The position numbers and the translations under genes were made by a program. This document shows positions 7,100 to 15,391 of a stretch of DNA of 22,826 bases, in pieces. The notes under the pieces are model-generated. The model saw only the letters and a list, made by a program, of their open reading frames with translations. It was not told the origin of the DNA and made no database searches. The stretch comes from UMGS1370 sp963557065 (GTDB taxonomy: Bacteria > Bacillota > Clostridia > Lachnospirales > Lachnospiraceae): assembly GCA_963557065.1 (NCBI GenBank), contig CAUWCT010000058.1, forward strand, positions 1 to 22,826, given 5' to 3'. Position 1 is the stretch's first letter, and every line of letters starts with the position of its first letter.

Positions 7100-8593
7100 C
7101 TATATTCCAGGTTCTTCGTCCTGAGGAATTCCCATCTGGACCACTGTGCCATGGCCTTCTGTGCTGTAAATCTGAAACGTTCCTTTTTGATACATACTGC
7201 TAATCCTTTTGCAAATATTTCCCAGTCCAATTCCTACTTTTGCCGTCTTTCCTCCCTTTAAACCTTCCCGAAGTTCACAAAGCCGTTCTATGCTCATGCC
7301 CATCCCGCTGTCCGCCACTGAAATAATTACCTGATTTTCCTTTTTCCAAATCCGGACAAACACCATTCCTCCCGATTCTTTTTTGGAAATCCCATGGACA
7401 ATGGCATTTTCTATCAGCGGCTGCATGGTAAAAGCCGGCACCCGGATCTGACCGGGGTCTACCTGGATCATGGTCCTGTATGCCACTCTGCTGCCAAACC
7501 TCATTTTCTGGAGGTAAATGTAATGCTCTACCACATCCAGTTCCTGTTTTAAAGCAACGATCTGTTCAGACGTTTTTAAGTTATAGCGAAACAGACTGCT
7601 CATGCTGGTTATCATTTTTTCTGTAACCTCTGCGTCTTCCAACTGGGCCATACATGCAATCATGCTTAATGTGTTAAAAAGAAAATGGGGATTGATCTGA
7701 CTTTTCAGCAATTCCATTCTGGCCGCTTCCAGCTGCTTTTCTGTCTCCATCCGCTCCACCTCTTCCCTGTGAAGCCGGGTAGAGATTTCATTTTTTTCCT
7801 GAAGCGTGTGAATGTGTTCTTCCATCGCATGCTTCATCCGGTTAAAATTCCGAACCAACTGCCCCATCTCATCCTGATTTTCTATCTGCACATCTTCTTC
7901 TGTAAAATCCCCGGATTCAATTCTGGTTGAACTTTCTGAAAGTTTCAGCACAGGATTTACCATGGTATTGGATAATACTTTTGTCAGCCACAGAATTACT
8001 GCCAGCATCAGGCCGCTTACCGCAAGAAGACCATACGGAAGTCTGGAAAACCGCCCTGCTTTTTCCTGATAGCTTACGTTTCCCTGATTCAGCGTTTCCT
8101 GGATCAGCCGTTTGCCGTAAAGCACCAGATACTCCTGCATGTCATAAATCCAGTACAGTTTTTGCACATACTCCGGCTCCGACGGCTCCATGGAAATAAG
8201 CTGATCCCTAAGCGCTGTATATGTCTCATAGGCATTTTTAATGGACCAGGTTCTGGCATAACGGCGGCTTCCTATCGTCTGATAGGAATAGGGCAGTCTG
8301 GAAACACTTCTTTTCGTCTCCTTCACTGCCTCTTCGTAAACTTCTGCATTTTCCTTTGTATTTTCCCGGACCAGAGACTGAAATGCATCTTTCTCTGCCT
8401 CCATGGCTTCTAAAAATGCACCGCACCTGGCGTTGTCATTTAAAATATCGCTGAATCCCTCTATGGAAAACTCGACCAGTTTAAAGTTAAACAACGCCGA
8501 CATCACTAACACCAGGGTCACAATACTGGCAAATGTCCACAGCTTTTGCTGTAAAGAAATGGAAAACCAGATTTTCTTCAGCAATTTATACAT
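7100..8593 (-). CDS. YesM/LytS-type sensor histidine kinase
   Basis: A membrane sensor kinase of 497 residues. Helix 1 is at about 17-36, followed by an extracytoplasmic, largely helical sensing region (about 40-185), helix 2 at about 187-205, and HAMP at about 207-260 (MVNPVLKLSESSTRIESGDF). A coiled coil spans about 260-297. The His_kinase domain has the phospho-His in KSQINPHFLFNTL (His303). The ATPase domain has an N-box LIENAIVHG (Asn396), DSGMGM (428-433) and GIGLGN (454-459). This is the family that usually pairs with YesN/AraC response regulators, and such a gene lies 40 bases downstream. A GAGGTG ribosome site precedes the ATG. It begins 23 bases after the ribF stop with no terminator, so readthrough from the translation operon is likely. 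The nearby TRAP genes suggest control of organic acid uptake, which is inference. Confidence 0.95.
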   Translation of the reverse strand: MYKLLKKIWFSISLQQKLWTFASIVTLVLVMSALFNFKLVEFSIEGFSDILNDNARCGAFLEAMEAEKDAFQSLVRENTKENAEVYEEAVKETKRSVSRLPYSYQTIGSRRYARTWSIKNAYETYTALRDQLISMEPSEPEYVQKLYWIYDMQEYLVLYGKRLIQETLNQGNVSYQEKAGRFSRLPYGLLAVSGLMLAVILWLTKVLSNTMVNPVLKLSESSTRIESGDFTEEDVQIENQDEMGQLVRNFNRMKHAMEEHIHTLQEKNEISTRLHREEVERMETEKQLEAARMELLKSQINPHFLFNTLSMIACMAQLEDAEVTEKMITSMSSLFRYNLKTSEQIVALKQELDVVEHYIYLQKMRFGSRVAYRTMIQVDPGQIRVPAFTMQPLIENAIVHGISKKESGGMVFVRIWKKENQVIISVADSGMGMSIERLCELREGLKGGKTAKVGIGLGNICKRISSMYQKGTFQIYSTEGHGTVVQMGIPQDEEPGI

Positions 8594-8616
8594 AGAACAC
8601 CTCGAACCTTATCCTG

Positions 8617-9555
8617 TCAAACCATCTGCCTGTCTTTCCAGTAATTCCCTGCTGTCTCCTTATCTTTGGCTATCTGAGTTTTTAATTCCTCCAGACTTCC
8701 AAATTTTTTCTCCGGCCGGATCTGGCGAAACAGCTGTACCTCTATATATTGTCCGTAAAGATTTCCCTCATAACCCAGAAGAAATGTCTCAGCCCCTACC
8801 GGATTTTCCCCGGTAATGGTGGGTTTTCTCCCAATATTTGTTACGCCGCCGTAGGTTTTATCTCCCACTGTAACACTGGAAATATAGACGCCAAACGCAG
8901 GCAGATATTTTTCCGGAGGCGGACAGAGATTGGCTGTAGGAAATCCCAGGCGGCTGCCTCCGATTCCATTGCCATGAACCACAATCCCATGAATGGAATA
9001 GGGCTCTCCCAAAAGCCGGTTGGCCTTTTCAATCTCCCCTTTTTCCAGCATTTCCTTTACATAGGTACTGCTGATATCCCGGCAGCAGTCCTGTTCTTTT
9101 TCAATAATCTCCGCCTGATAACCATATTTGAAAGCCAGTTTTTTTAAAAGCCCGGCATTGCCGGCCCGCTTATATCCAAACCCGCAGTCTGTCCCTGCTA
9201 CAATTACTTTTGCATTCATCTGCTCTACCAGAATCTCTTTTACAAATTCTTCCGGTTCCATATGAGAAGACTGGCTGTCAAAGGGATATTCTACCAAATA
9301 ATTAATCCCGCTTTTTTCCAGATTCGTCCGCCGCTCTTCGTTGGTGGTAATCACTTTTAGCGGTATTTCTCCCACTACGGCCGCAGGGGCTGTTGCAAAG
9401 GTAAAAACGGCTGTCCGATAGCCTTTTTCTGCTGCAAGACGACGCATGGCATCCATCAGTTTCTGGTGCCCTCTGTGCCGTCCGTCAAATTTTCCAATGC
9501 TTACCACTGTAGGCTCTTCTATCTGAAAATCTTTTCTTCCTGTGATGTACTCCAT
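8617..9555 (-). CDS. ribF: Bifunctional riboflavin kinase / FMN adenylyltransferase
   Basis: Converts riboflavin to FMN and FMN to FAD, both ATP-dependent, in the cytoplasm. The 312-residue length fits. The N-terminal nucleotidyltransferase has GKFDGRHRGHQKL (about 22-34), which matches the GxFDGxHxGH pattern, then GTDCGFGYKRAGNAGLL and ISSTYVKEML. The C-terminal flavokinase domain starts near residue 185 with GGSRLGFPTANL, then NIGRKPTI and GYEGNLYGQYIEVQLFRQIRPEKKF. It follows truB by 9 bases and is the usual last member of the Firmicutes nusA-infB operon. No FMN riboswitch is visible upstream. The start has an AGGA-type ribosome site. Confidence 0.97.
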   Translation of the reverse strand: MEYITGRKDFQIEEPTVVSIGKFDGRHRGHQKLMDAMRRLAAEKGYRTAVFTFATAPAAVVGEIPLKVITTNEERRTNLEKSGINYLVEYPFDSQSSHMEPEEFVKEILVEQMNAKVIVAGTDCGFGYKRAGNAGLLKKLAFKYGYQAEIIEKEQDCCRDISSTYVKEMLEKGEIEKANRLLGEPYSIHGIVVHGNGIGGSRLGFPTANLCPPPEKYLPAFGVYISSVTVGDKTYGGVTNIGRKPTITGENPVGAETFLLGYEGNLYGQYIEVQLFRQIRPEKKFGSLEELKTQIAKDKETAGNYWKDRQMV

Positions 9556-9564
9556 GGGGGTTTC

Positions 9565-10479
9565 CTAATCCTTCCTGTCTAAAAACATCTTCCATGGCTT
9601 ATAAAACTGCCGCTCCTGCTCAAAGCGGTAGACGCCCATAAAACGGCCGCTGCTGTCGCAGACGCGGACGATTTCCCATTCTGCCCCTTGTCCGTCCTTT
9701 TGCCGGATAAGTTCTGAGAGTTTTAAAGGATTTCCGTTTCTTACCAGGCTGTCTGCTTCTTTTATAGTCTCCACTCTTTCATAACGGGAAAACATATCCT
9801 CGATGGAAACAATTTTGTCTGCCAGTTTGCCTTCATCTCTGGCCCTTTCGATCTCATCCAGTGTCATGGTGTTTTCTAAAGAAAACCTCTCTACTCTGGT
9901 CCGGACCAGAGATTCCATGGTTCCTCCGCATCCTAGCTTTTCTCCGATGTCAGAGCAAAGTGTGCGGATATAGGTTCCCTTGGAGCAGCTTACCCGCATC
10001 CACACTCTGGGAAGTTCAATCTTTGTCACAACAAGTTCCAGAATCGTCACCGGCCTTGCCTTCCGCTCTACTTCTTTTCCCTCTCTGGCCAGTTCATACA
10101 GCTTTTTGCCGTTTACTTTAAGGGCAGAATACATAGGCGGGATCTGGCTGTAGTCTCCGATAAAACTTTTGGCTGCTGCCCTGACTTCTTCCTCGGAAAC
10201 TGTTACCGGACAGGTTTTTAAAACCGTTCCCGTCGTGTCCTGGGTATCGGTAACAGTGCCTAACAGCATTACTGCCTCGTAAGTCTTAGACGTATCTGCC
10301 AGCATGTCGCACAAGCGGGTAGCCTGTCCCAGACATACAGGCAGCACCCCTTCTGCTGCCGGATCCAGGGTGCCTGTATGCCCGATTTTTTTCTGTTTTA
10401 AAATTCCTCTGAGGCGGGCCACCACATCATGAGAGGTATAGCCTGCTTCTTTATATACATTCATTACTCCTTGATACAT
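9565..10479 (-). CDS. truB: tRNA pseudouridine(55) synthase TruB
   Basis: Isomerises U55 in the T-loop of elongator tRNAs. The 304-residue length is typical. The catalytic motif GHTGTLDPAAEGVLPVCLG lies at residues 33-51, with nucleophile Asp39. YKEAGYTSHDVVARLR precedes it and GTYIRTLCSDIGEKLGCGGTMESLVRTRVERF follows. I keep ATG 10479: GGAGAG lies 6 bases upstream, whereas the in-frame ATG at 10464 has its GGAG only 2 bases away. The gene overlaps the nrnA end by 16 bases, so coupling is likely. Confidence 0.97.
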   Translation of the reverse strand: MYQGVMNVYKEAGYTSHDVVARLRGILKQKKIGHTGTLDPAAEGVLPVCLGQATRLCDMLADTSKTYEAVMLLGTVTDTQDTTGTVLKTCPVTVSEEEVRAAAKSFIGDYSQIPPMYSALKVNGKKLYELAREGKEVERKARPVTILELVVTKIELPRVWMRVSCSKGTYIRTLCSDIGEKLGCGGTMESLVRTRVERFSLENTMTLDEIERARDEGKLADKIVSIEDMFSRYERVETIKEADSLVRNGNPLKLSELIRQKDGQGAEWEIVRVCDSSGRFMGVYRFEQERQFYKPWKMFLDRKD

Positions 10480-11432
10480 GGAACGCTCTCCAACTGTTTT
10501 TCTATGTGCAGGGACAAATTGTTTACCACATCATACAGATTGCCGGACATCGTGCATCCGGCTGCCCTTACATGGCCGCCTCCGCCGAAATACTGAGCGA
10601 TTTTGCTCACATCCAGACAACTGTTGGAACGCATACTGATTTTGAATTCATGGATGCCCGTCTCATACATAAAAATGGCGCACTCCACTCCTTCTGTAAC
10701 CCGCAGCTGATCCACAATGCCGTCCAGATCCTTGCTGGTCACCCCATAAAATTCCATGTCTTTTGCCCGTACCACGCTGAAAATACATCTGCCGTCCAGA
10801 AAACGGATGCTCTCCATCAGGGCGCGGCCTAAAATCTGGTTCTGGACATAGGTTTTTCTGTAAAAGGTTCCGTCAATAATAGAGCCGAAATCAATTCCCT
10901 TATCCATCAGTTTTCCGGCAATCGCCATGGTCCTGCTGGTGGTATTGCTGTGCTTGAATACGCCGGTATCGTGAACAATCCCTGTATACAGACATTCTGC
11001 CGTCTCTTTGGTAATTCTGTCGTCTTCCAACTGTCCGTAAAGCACTTCGCAGGTTGCACTGGCAGCGGAATCGATTACATTGTTTTTAGCGTATCCTGTG
11101 TTGGTAACATGGTGATCCAGACACAGACTGTTTCTGCTGCTTTCCAGATACCCTGCAAATGCTCCTAAGCGTTCCTTATCGCTGGCATCCAGACAGATGC
11201 ACAGATCGTAAACTTTATCTGTTTTCTCTGTCTGAATCTTTTCAAAATACTTCATGTAGGAAAATTTTTCTATTTTTTCTTCCAGATACAAGTCCACGTC
11301 TGCCTGGGGATACACTGTATCCAGATAGTTGTAAAGTCCCATGCAGGCGCCGAAACAATCTCCGTCCGGACGAACATGTCCCAGGATCACAACTGTTTTT
11401 ACACCCTCCAGGGCCTGTTTTAATGCACTCAT
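10464..11432 (-). CDS. nrnA: DHH/DHHA1 phosphoesterase, NrnA-like oligoribonuclease / pAp phosphatase
   Basis: Degrades very short RNAs (nanoRNAs) and/or 3'-phosphoadenosine 5'-phosphate, with manganese in the active site. Family motifs are present in order: GHVRPDGDCFGA (about 18-29 of the 322-residue form), CLDASDKERLG, DHHVTNTGYA, then a DHHA1 part ending YFGGGGHVRAAGCTM. I set the start at ATG 11432, 8 bases after AAGGAG. A GTG at 11441 overlaps that ribosome site and is unlikely. Position between rbfA and truB is canonical for Firmicutes. Whether it acts mainly on nanoRNA, pAp or cyclic dinucleotide breakdown products cannot be told from the sequence. Confidence 0.94.
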   Translation of the reverse strand: MSALKQALEGVKTVVILGHVRPDGDCFGACMGLYNYLDTVYPQADVDLYLEEKIEKFSYMKYFEKIQTEKTDKVYDLCICLDASDKERLGAFAGYLESSRNSLCLDHHVTNTGYAKNNVIDSAASATCEVLYGQLEDDRITKETAECLYTGIVHDTGVFKHSNTTSRTMAIAGKLMDKGIDFGSIIDGTFYRKTYVQNQILGRALMESIRFLDGRCIFSVVRAKDMEFYGVTSKDLDGIVDQLRVTEGVECAIFMYETGIHEFKISMRSNSCLDVSKIAQYFGGGGHVRAAGCTMSGNLYDVVNNLSLHIEKQLESVPCIKE

Positions 11433-11462
11433 GGTTCTCACTCCTTTCCAGAACGCCTTATT

Positions 11463-11477
11463 TGTAACAGTTCAGCC
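11463..11477. repeat. Short motif shared with the right edge of the window
   Basis: The 15-base sequence TGTAACAGTTCAGCC lies between rbfA and nrnA. It recurs with one change (TGTGACAGTTCAGCC) at 22730-22744. On the minus strand the similarity extends slightly, as AGA-N3-GGCTGAACTGTYACA. It may be a fragment of a dispersed intergenic repeat, or a coincidence. Confidence 0.3.
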
Positions 11478-11483
11478 CACTCT

Positions 11484-11867
11484 TTACATGTCTTTGTCTT
11501 CTTCTGAATGATCTAAATCCTTTGTCACTTCATCAATCAGATGGGACATGGCAACTCCATACTCAATGGACTGATCCAGAATAAATTTAATCTCCGGAGT
11601 ATTGCGCAGGTTGACTCTGCGGGCCAGTTCCCTGCGGATATAGCCTTCTGCGCTTTTCAATCCCTGAATGGTTGCTTTCCCGGCTTCTTCATCCCCAAGA
11701 ACGCTGATATACGCCTTGCAGTATTTTAAATCCGGAGTTACTTCTACGGAAACTACCGTCGTCATGGGATGAATCCGCGGGTCTTTTACTTCCCCGCGGA
11801 TAATCTCGCTTAATTCACGCTGTACTTCCATGTTGATTCTTGTATTTTTAATGCTGTTTTTACGCAT
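11484..11867 (-). CDS. rbfA: 30S ribosome-binding factor A
   Basis: A small single-KH-domain protein (127 residues) that assists late maturation of the 30S subunit and 16S rRNA 5'-end processing. Recognisable stretches are NTRINMEVQRELSEIIRGEVKDPRI near the N-terminus, VVSVEVTPDLKYCKAYISVLG in the middle, and LARRVNLRNTPEIKFILDQSIEYG toward the end, with an acidic tail (DLDHSEEDKDM). GAGGAG lies 5 bases before the ATG. It sits 64 bases after infB and 51 before the nrnA start, in canonical order. Confidence 0.97.
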   Translation of the reverse strand: MRKNSIKNTRINMEVQRELSEIIRGEVKDPRIHPMTTVVSVEVTPDLKYCKAYISVLGDEEAGKATIQGLKSAEGYIRRELARRVNLRNTPEIKFILDQSIEYGVAMSHLIDEVTKDLDHSEEDKDM

Positions 11868-11931
11868 ACTGCTCCTCGCTTTCTATTTGCTGAAACGGTT
11901 CTTCAGGTCCCGCCCCGCATGAAGCCGGAAC

Positions 11932-14790
11932 CTATCTGGGCACTTCCACCATGGTGTAAGCCTCGATCATGTCGTCTTCCTGAAGATCGTTGAACTTCTC
12001 AAATACCAGACCGCACTCATAGCCGGTGGCAACCTCTTTTACATCATCCTTGAAACGCTTTAAGGAAGCCAGATCGCCGTCAAAGAGCTGTACTCCGTCT
12101 CTGGTAATACGCGCCTTACATCCTCTGGTAAACTTTCCGTCTAATACGTAAGAACCTGCGATGGTTCCTACACCGGAAGCCTTGAATGTCTGGCGGACAA
12201 CTGCATGACCGATTACTTTTTCCTCGAAAATCGGGTCCAGCATGCCCTTCATAGCTGCTTCTACATCTTCAATCGCCTGGTAAATAACCCGGTACAGGCG
12301 AACATCTACCTTTTCCCTGTCAGCAATAGACTTGGCAGTTGCATCCGGTCTTACATTAAAGCCGATGATAATGGCATTGGATGCAGAAGCCAGAGATACG
12401 TCAGACTCGTTAATTGCGCCGACGCCGCCATGAATTACCTTCACTGCAACCTCTTCATTGGAAAGTTTTACCAGACTCTGTTTTACTGCTTCTACAGAAC
12501 CCTGTACGTCTGCCTTGATAATAATGGGCAGTTCTTTAATATTACCTGCCTGAATCTGGCTGAACAGATCATCCAGAGACAGTTTTGCCTTGGTGTCTTC
12601 GATCAGCTTATTCTTGCCCTCGGAAATAAAGGTCTCGGCAAAGCTTCTTGCCTCTTTTTCATTGGCGGTATTCACTAAAATCTCCCCTGCATTGGGAACG
12701 TCATTTAAGCCTAAAATCTCTACCGGAGTAGACGGACCTGCTTCTTTTACCCTGCGTCCCTTATCATCCATCATGGCGCGGACTTTACCATAACATGCGC
12801 CGCAGGCTACAATGTCACCTACGTGCAGAGTACCCTTCTGTACCAGAACGGTAGCAACCGGTCCTTTGCCTTTATCCAGTTCCGCCTCAATAATAATACC
12901 TCTTGCATTGCGGTTGGGATTTGCCTTTAATTCTTTTACTTCTGCGGTAAGAAGGATCATTTCCAGCAATTCTTTGATGCCCGCCTGGGTATGTGCGGAA
13001 ACCGGTACGCATACGGTACTGCCGCCCCAGTCTTCCGGAATCAGTTCGTATTCGGAAAGTTCCTGCTTTACCCGCTCAATGTTGGCGCTTGGCTTATCAA
13101 CCTTGTTGATTGCCACAATGATCTCAACCCCTGCTGCCTTGGCATGGTTGATTGCCTCTACGGTCTGAGGCATTACGCCGTCATCTGCCGCAACTACCAA
13201 TACAGCAATATCCGTAGACTGAGCGCCTCTCATTCGCATAGCGGTAAATGCCTCATGTCCGGGAGTATCTAAGAATGTAATCTTCTGCCCATTAATTTCC
13301 ACTACATAAGCGCCGATATGCTGAGTAATGCCGCCGGCCTCTCTGGAAGTTACATTTGTTTTGCGAATAGCGTCCAAAAGGGAAGTCTTACCATGGTCAA
13401 CGTGACCCATAACGCAGACAACCGGAGGTCTGGTTACCAGAGTCTCTTCTGCATCGTCTTCCTCTTTCAGAAGTTCTGCGATCACATCTACCTTTTCCTC
13501 TTTTTCGCAGAGAACTTCAAATTCCATTGCGATCTCTTCTGCCTGCTCATAATCTACTTCCTGGTTTACCGTTACCATCTTGCCCTGAAGGAATAATTTC
13601 TTAACAATGGCAGATGGCTGCAGCTTCATCTTCTCTGCCAGATCCCGGATGGTAATGGTCTCCGGAAGAGTAATGACTTTTACTGTCTCTACCTTTGCCT
13701 CTTCCTTCTTAACCGGCATGATAAATGCGCCCTTCTGGGGCTTTCCGCCTTTTAAGCCGGATTTTGCCTTTCCATCCTCCACCCGGTCTCTCTTATCGAA
13801 CCGGTCATTTTTGTGGGCATTTTTGTTCTGACGGCCGCTGGACGGTTTGGTCTGTACCGGAGCGTCAAAAGAAGAAGATTTGCCGGACTGACTTCTGCCG
13901 GCGCCACCCTGACGGGACCCTTGCCCGTCGCGATTTCCGTAACCGCCCTGACGGTTATCTCTCTGTCCGTCTTTATTAAATCCGCCCTGACGGGAACCCT
14001 GGCCATCACGATTTCCGAATCCTCCCTGGCGGGAACCTTGCCCGTCACGATTTCCGTAACCGCCCTGGCGGGAACCCTGGCCGTCGCGATTTCCGTAACC
14101 GCCCTGACGGCTTCCCTGGCCGTCGCGATTTCCGTAACCGCCCTGACGGGAACCCTGACCGTCGCGATTTCCGTAACTGCCCTGACGGGAACCTTGCCCG
14201 TCGCGGTTTCCGTAACTGCCCTGACGGCTTCCCTGACCGTCACGATTTCCATAACCGCCCTGACGGCTTCCCTGGCCGTCGCGGTTTCCGCTTCTTCCCT
14301 GGCGGCTTCCCTGACTGTCACGATTCTGGGAAGAACGTTCTCCGGAATTTGTCGGACGCTGCTGTCCCTCGGCCTTTACAGGCGCTGTCTCTGCCGGAGC
14401 AGATGGCATCTCTGATACAGCAGGGGCAGACTCTTTCATCGGCGCTGATGGTTTTACTGCAATGGTTTCCAGAGTTTTAGCCGTTTCCTGGCTCTTTGCT
14501 GCTTCCGCCGGCTTTCCGGCCGGACGCTGGGCACCTGGCTTCTGGCTGGCCGGGCGGCTCTTTAATTGCTGAGAATTCTGGGGGCGGTATACTGCCACCA
14601 GTTTCTTTTTGTGGGGAGCCCCCTCTGTCTGAGGCTCTTCCTTTTTGGGCTCTGTAAGGCTTCTTACCAGTCTTTCCTCCTCACCGGTAAGCCCGGACAA
14701 AGCGCTTTTTTTAATATGATTTTTCTCCAGAAGATCCATTACTTCTCTGGGAGTTTTTCCTATTTCCTTTGCTAATTCATTTACTCTCAT
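11932..14790 (-). CDS. infB: Translation initiation factor IF-2
   Basis: The GTPase that places fMet-tRNA in the 30S P site and promotes subunit joining. From ATG 14790 it has 952 residues; I prefer this over GTG 14796 because AGGAGG is 8 bases from the ATG and only 2 from the GTG. Order of parts: an N-terminal IF2N module (MRVNELAKEIGKTPREVMDLL), a Pro/Ala/Lys-rich disordered stretch, then 11 tandem 13-residue repeats (about 155-297). A second IF2N-like module follows (ETITIRDLAEKMKLQPSAIVKKL), then the G domain with GHVDHGKT (about 462-469), DTPGHEAFT and NKVDKP, and the C-terminal EF-Tu-like and initiator-tRNA-binding domains. The enzyme part is intact. The repeat block is unusual in its regularity. 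The 5' end overlaps ylxQ by 14 bases. Confidence 0.98.
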   Translation of the reverse strand: MRVNELAKEIGKTPREVMDLLEKNHIKKSALSGLTGEEERLVRSLTEPKKEEPQTEGAPHKKKLVAVYRPQNSQQLKSRPASQKPGAQRPAGKPAEAAKSQETAKTLETIAVKPSAPMKESAPAVSEMPSAPAETAPVKAEGQQRPTNSGERSSQNRDSQGSRQGRSGNRDGQGSRQGGYGNRDGQGSRQGSYGNRDGQGSRQGSYGNRDGQGSRQGGYGNRDGQGSRQGGYGNRDGQGSRQGGYGNRDGQGSRQGGFGNRDGQGSRQGGFNKDGQRDNRQGGYGNRDGQGSRQGGAGRSQSGKSSSFDAPVQTKPSSGRQNKNAHKNDRFDKRDRVEDGKAKSGLKGGKPQKGAFIMPVKKEEAKVETVKVITLPETITIRDLAEKMKLQPSAIVKKLFLQGKMVTVNQEVDYEQAEEIAMEFEVLCEKEEKVDVIAELLKEEDDAEETLVTRPPVVCVMGHVDHGKTSLLDAIRKTNVTSREAGGITQHIGAYVVEINGQKITFLDTPGHEAFTAMRMRGAQSTDIAVLVVAADDGVMPQTVEAINHAKAAGVEIIVAINKVDKPSANIERVKQELSEYELIPEDWGGSTVCVPVSAHTQAGIKELLEMILLTAEVKELKANPNRNARGIIIEAELDKGKGPVATVLVQKGTLHVGDIVACGACYGKVRAMMDDKGRRVKEAGPSTPVEILGLNDVPNAGEILVNTANEKEARSFAETFISEGKNKLIEDTKAKLSLDDLFSQIQAGNIKELPIIIKADVQGSVEAVKQSLVKLSNEEVAVKVIHGGVGAINESDVSLASASNAIIIGFNVRPDATAKSIADREKVDVRLYRVIYQAIEDVEAAMKGMLDPIFEEKVIGHAVVRQTFKASGVGTIAGSYVLDGKFTRGCKARITRDGVQLFDGDLASLKRFKDDVKEVATGYECGLVFEKFNDLQEDDMIEAYTMVEVPR
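13900..14328 (-). repeat. 39-bp tandem repeat array inside infB (11 units)
   Basis: Eleven in-frame 39-base units encode 13-residue repeats with consensus GNRDGQGSRQGGY. The first (QNRDSQGSRQGRS) and tenth (NKDGQRDNRQGGY) are degenerate; the nine others differ only at the last three residues (GGY, GSY, GGF, GGA). Near-identity of the units points to recent expansion and makes slippage or recombination between strains likely. Because 39 is a multiple of 3, other frames also stay open here; those are not genes. Confidence 0.95.
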
Positions 14791-15112
14791 GCTCACTACC
14801 TCCTATCAGTTTCATCTGTTTCTCGACAGCCTTCGCAAATCCTTCGTCCAATACGGCTAAAGATGCGCGCATCTCCTTGCCCATGGCGTGACCCAGCTCA
14901 TCCTTTTTTCCAAGCATATAAAGAGGCACTTTATAGTAAGTACACATATTTGAAAACATTTTTTTGGTATTATCTGACGCTTCTTCCGATACAATCACCA
15001 GGCTGGCTTTTCCTGTCTTTACTGCTTTTTCTGTGGAAAACTCACCGCTGGCTGTCTTACCGGCTTTGGTCGCAAGACCAATCAGGTTCAGCACTTTTTG
15101 TCTGTCATCCAA
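14777..15112 (-). CDS. ylxQ: L7Ae/L30e-family RNA-binding protein YlxQ
   Basis: An L7Ae-type RNA-binding protein of 111 residues; relatives bind kink-turn RNA and associate with the ribosome. The fold pattern is seen in LNLIGLATKAGKTASGEFSTEKAVKTGKASLVIVSEEASDNTKKMF, with the AGK and G...T/E residues near 17-22 and the SEEASDNTKK stretch at the expected RNA-contact position. YKVPLYMLGKKDELGHAMGKEMRASLAVLDEGFA follows. It overlaps rnpM by 8 bases upstream and infB by 14 bases downstream, so it is tightly coupled within the operon. The RNA ligand in this organism is unknown. Confidence 0.93.
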   Translation of the reverse strand: MDDRQKVLNLIGLATKAGKTASGEFSTEKAVKTGKASLVIVSEEASDNTKKMFSNMCTYYKVPLYMLGKKDELGHAMGKEMRASLAVLDEGFAKAVEKQMKLIGGSEHESK

Positions 15113-15377
15113 GCTCTTCCATCTCCTTTTTCAGGGTTTCATATACTTCTTTTGGAATTGCCATCTTAAAGGAACGCTCCAAGCCTTTCCCTTTTATCGC
15201 CCTTTTCAGGCATTCCATAGAGGGACACAGATATGCGCCTCTTCCGTTTTTGCGGCCGGTTGCATCTATGGTAAATTCCCCTTCCGGCGTCTTTAAAACC
15301 CGAATCATCTCTTTTTTATTTTTGCTGCATCCACAGCCGATACATTGCCGTAAAGGTACCTTCTTTGCTGTACTCAC
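15105..15377 (-). CDS. rnpM: YlxR family RNA-binding protein (RNase P modulator RnpM)
   Basis: A 90-residue basic protein of the YlxR (DUF448) family. The signature is LRQCIGCGCSKNKKEMIRVLKTPEGEF, then the GRKNGRGAYLCPSMECLKRAIKGKGLERSF core. Four Cys are visible (C12, C15, C17, and the later C in LCPS). Bacillus/Clostridium relatives have been linked to RNase P RNA and named RnpM. The start codon is GTG at 15377; AAGGAG lies 7-8 bases upstream and no ATG fits. It begins 14 bases after nusA and overlaps ylxQ by 8 bases. Confidence 0.95.
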   Translation of the reverse strand: MSTAKKVPLRQCIGCGCSKNKKEMIRVLKTPEGEFTIDATGRKNGRGAYLCPSMECLKRAIKGKGLERSFKMAIPKEVYETLKKEMEELG

Positions 15378-15391
15378 TTTACCACTCCTTG

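Noticed and set aside
8594..9600. FMN riboswitch controlling ribF
   Set aside because: The gene sits 9 bases after truB in an operon; there is no leader long enough to hold one.
13900..14328. Tandem repeats that superficially resemble a repeat array such as CRISPR
   Set aside because: The units are contiguous with no unique spacers, are in frame, and encode protein.
13752..14415. Long open frames of about 190-200 codons on both strands over the IF-2 repeat
   Set aside because: They arise because the 39-bp unit is a multiple of three and keeps other frames open. Their products are repetitive, and they lie inside the clear infB frame.
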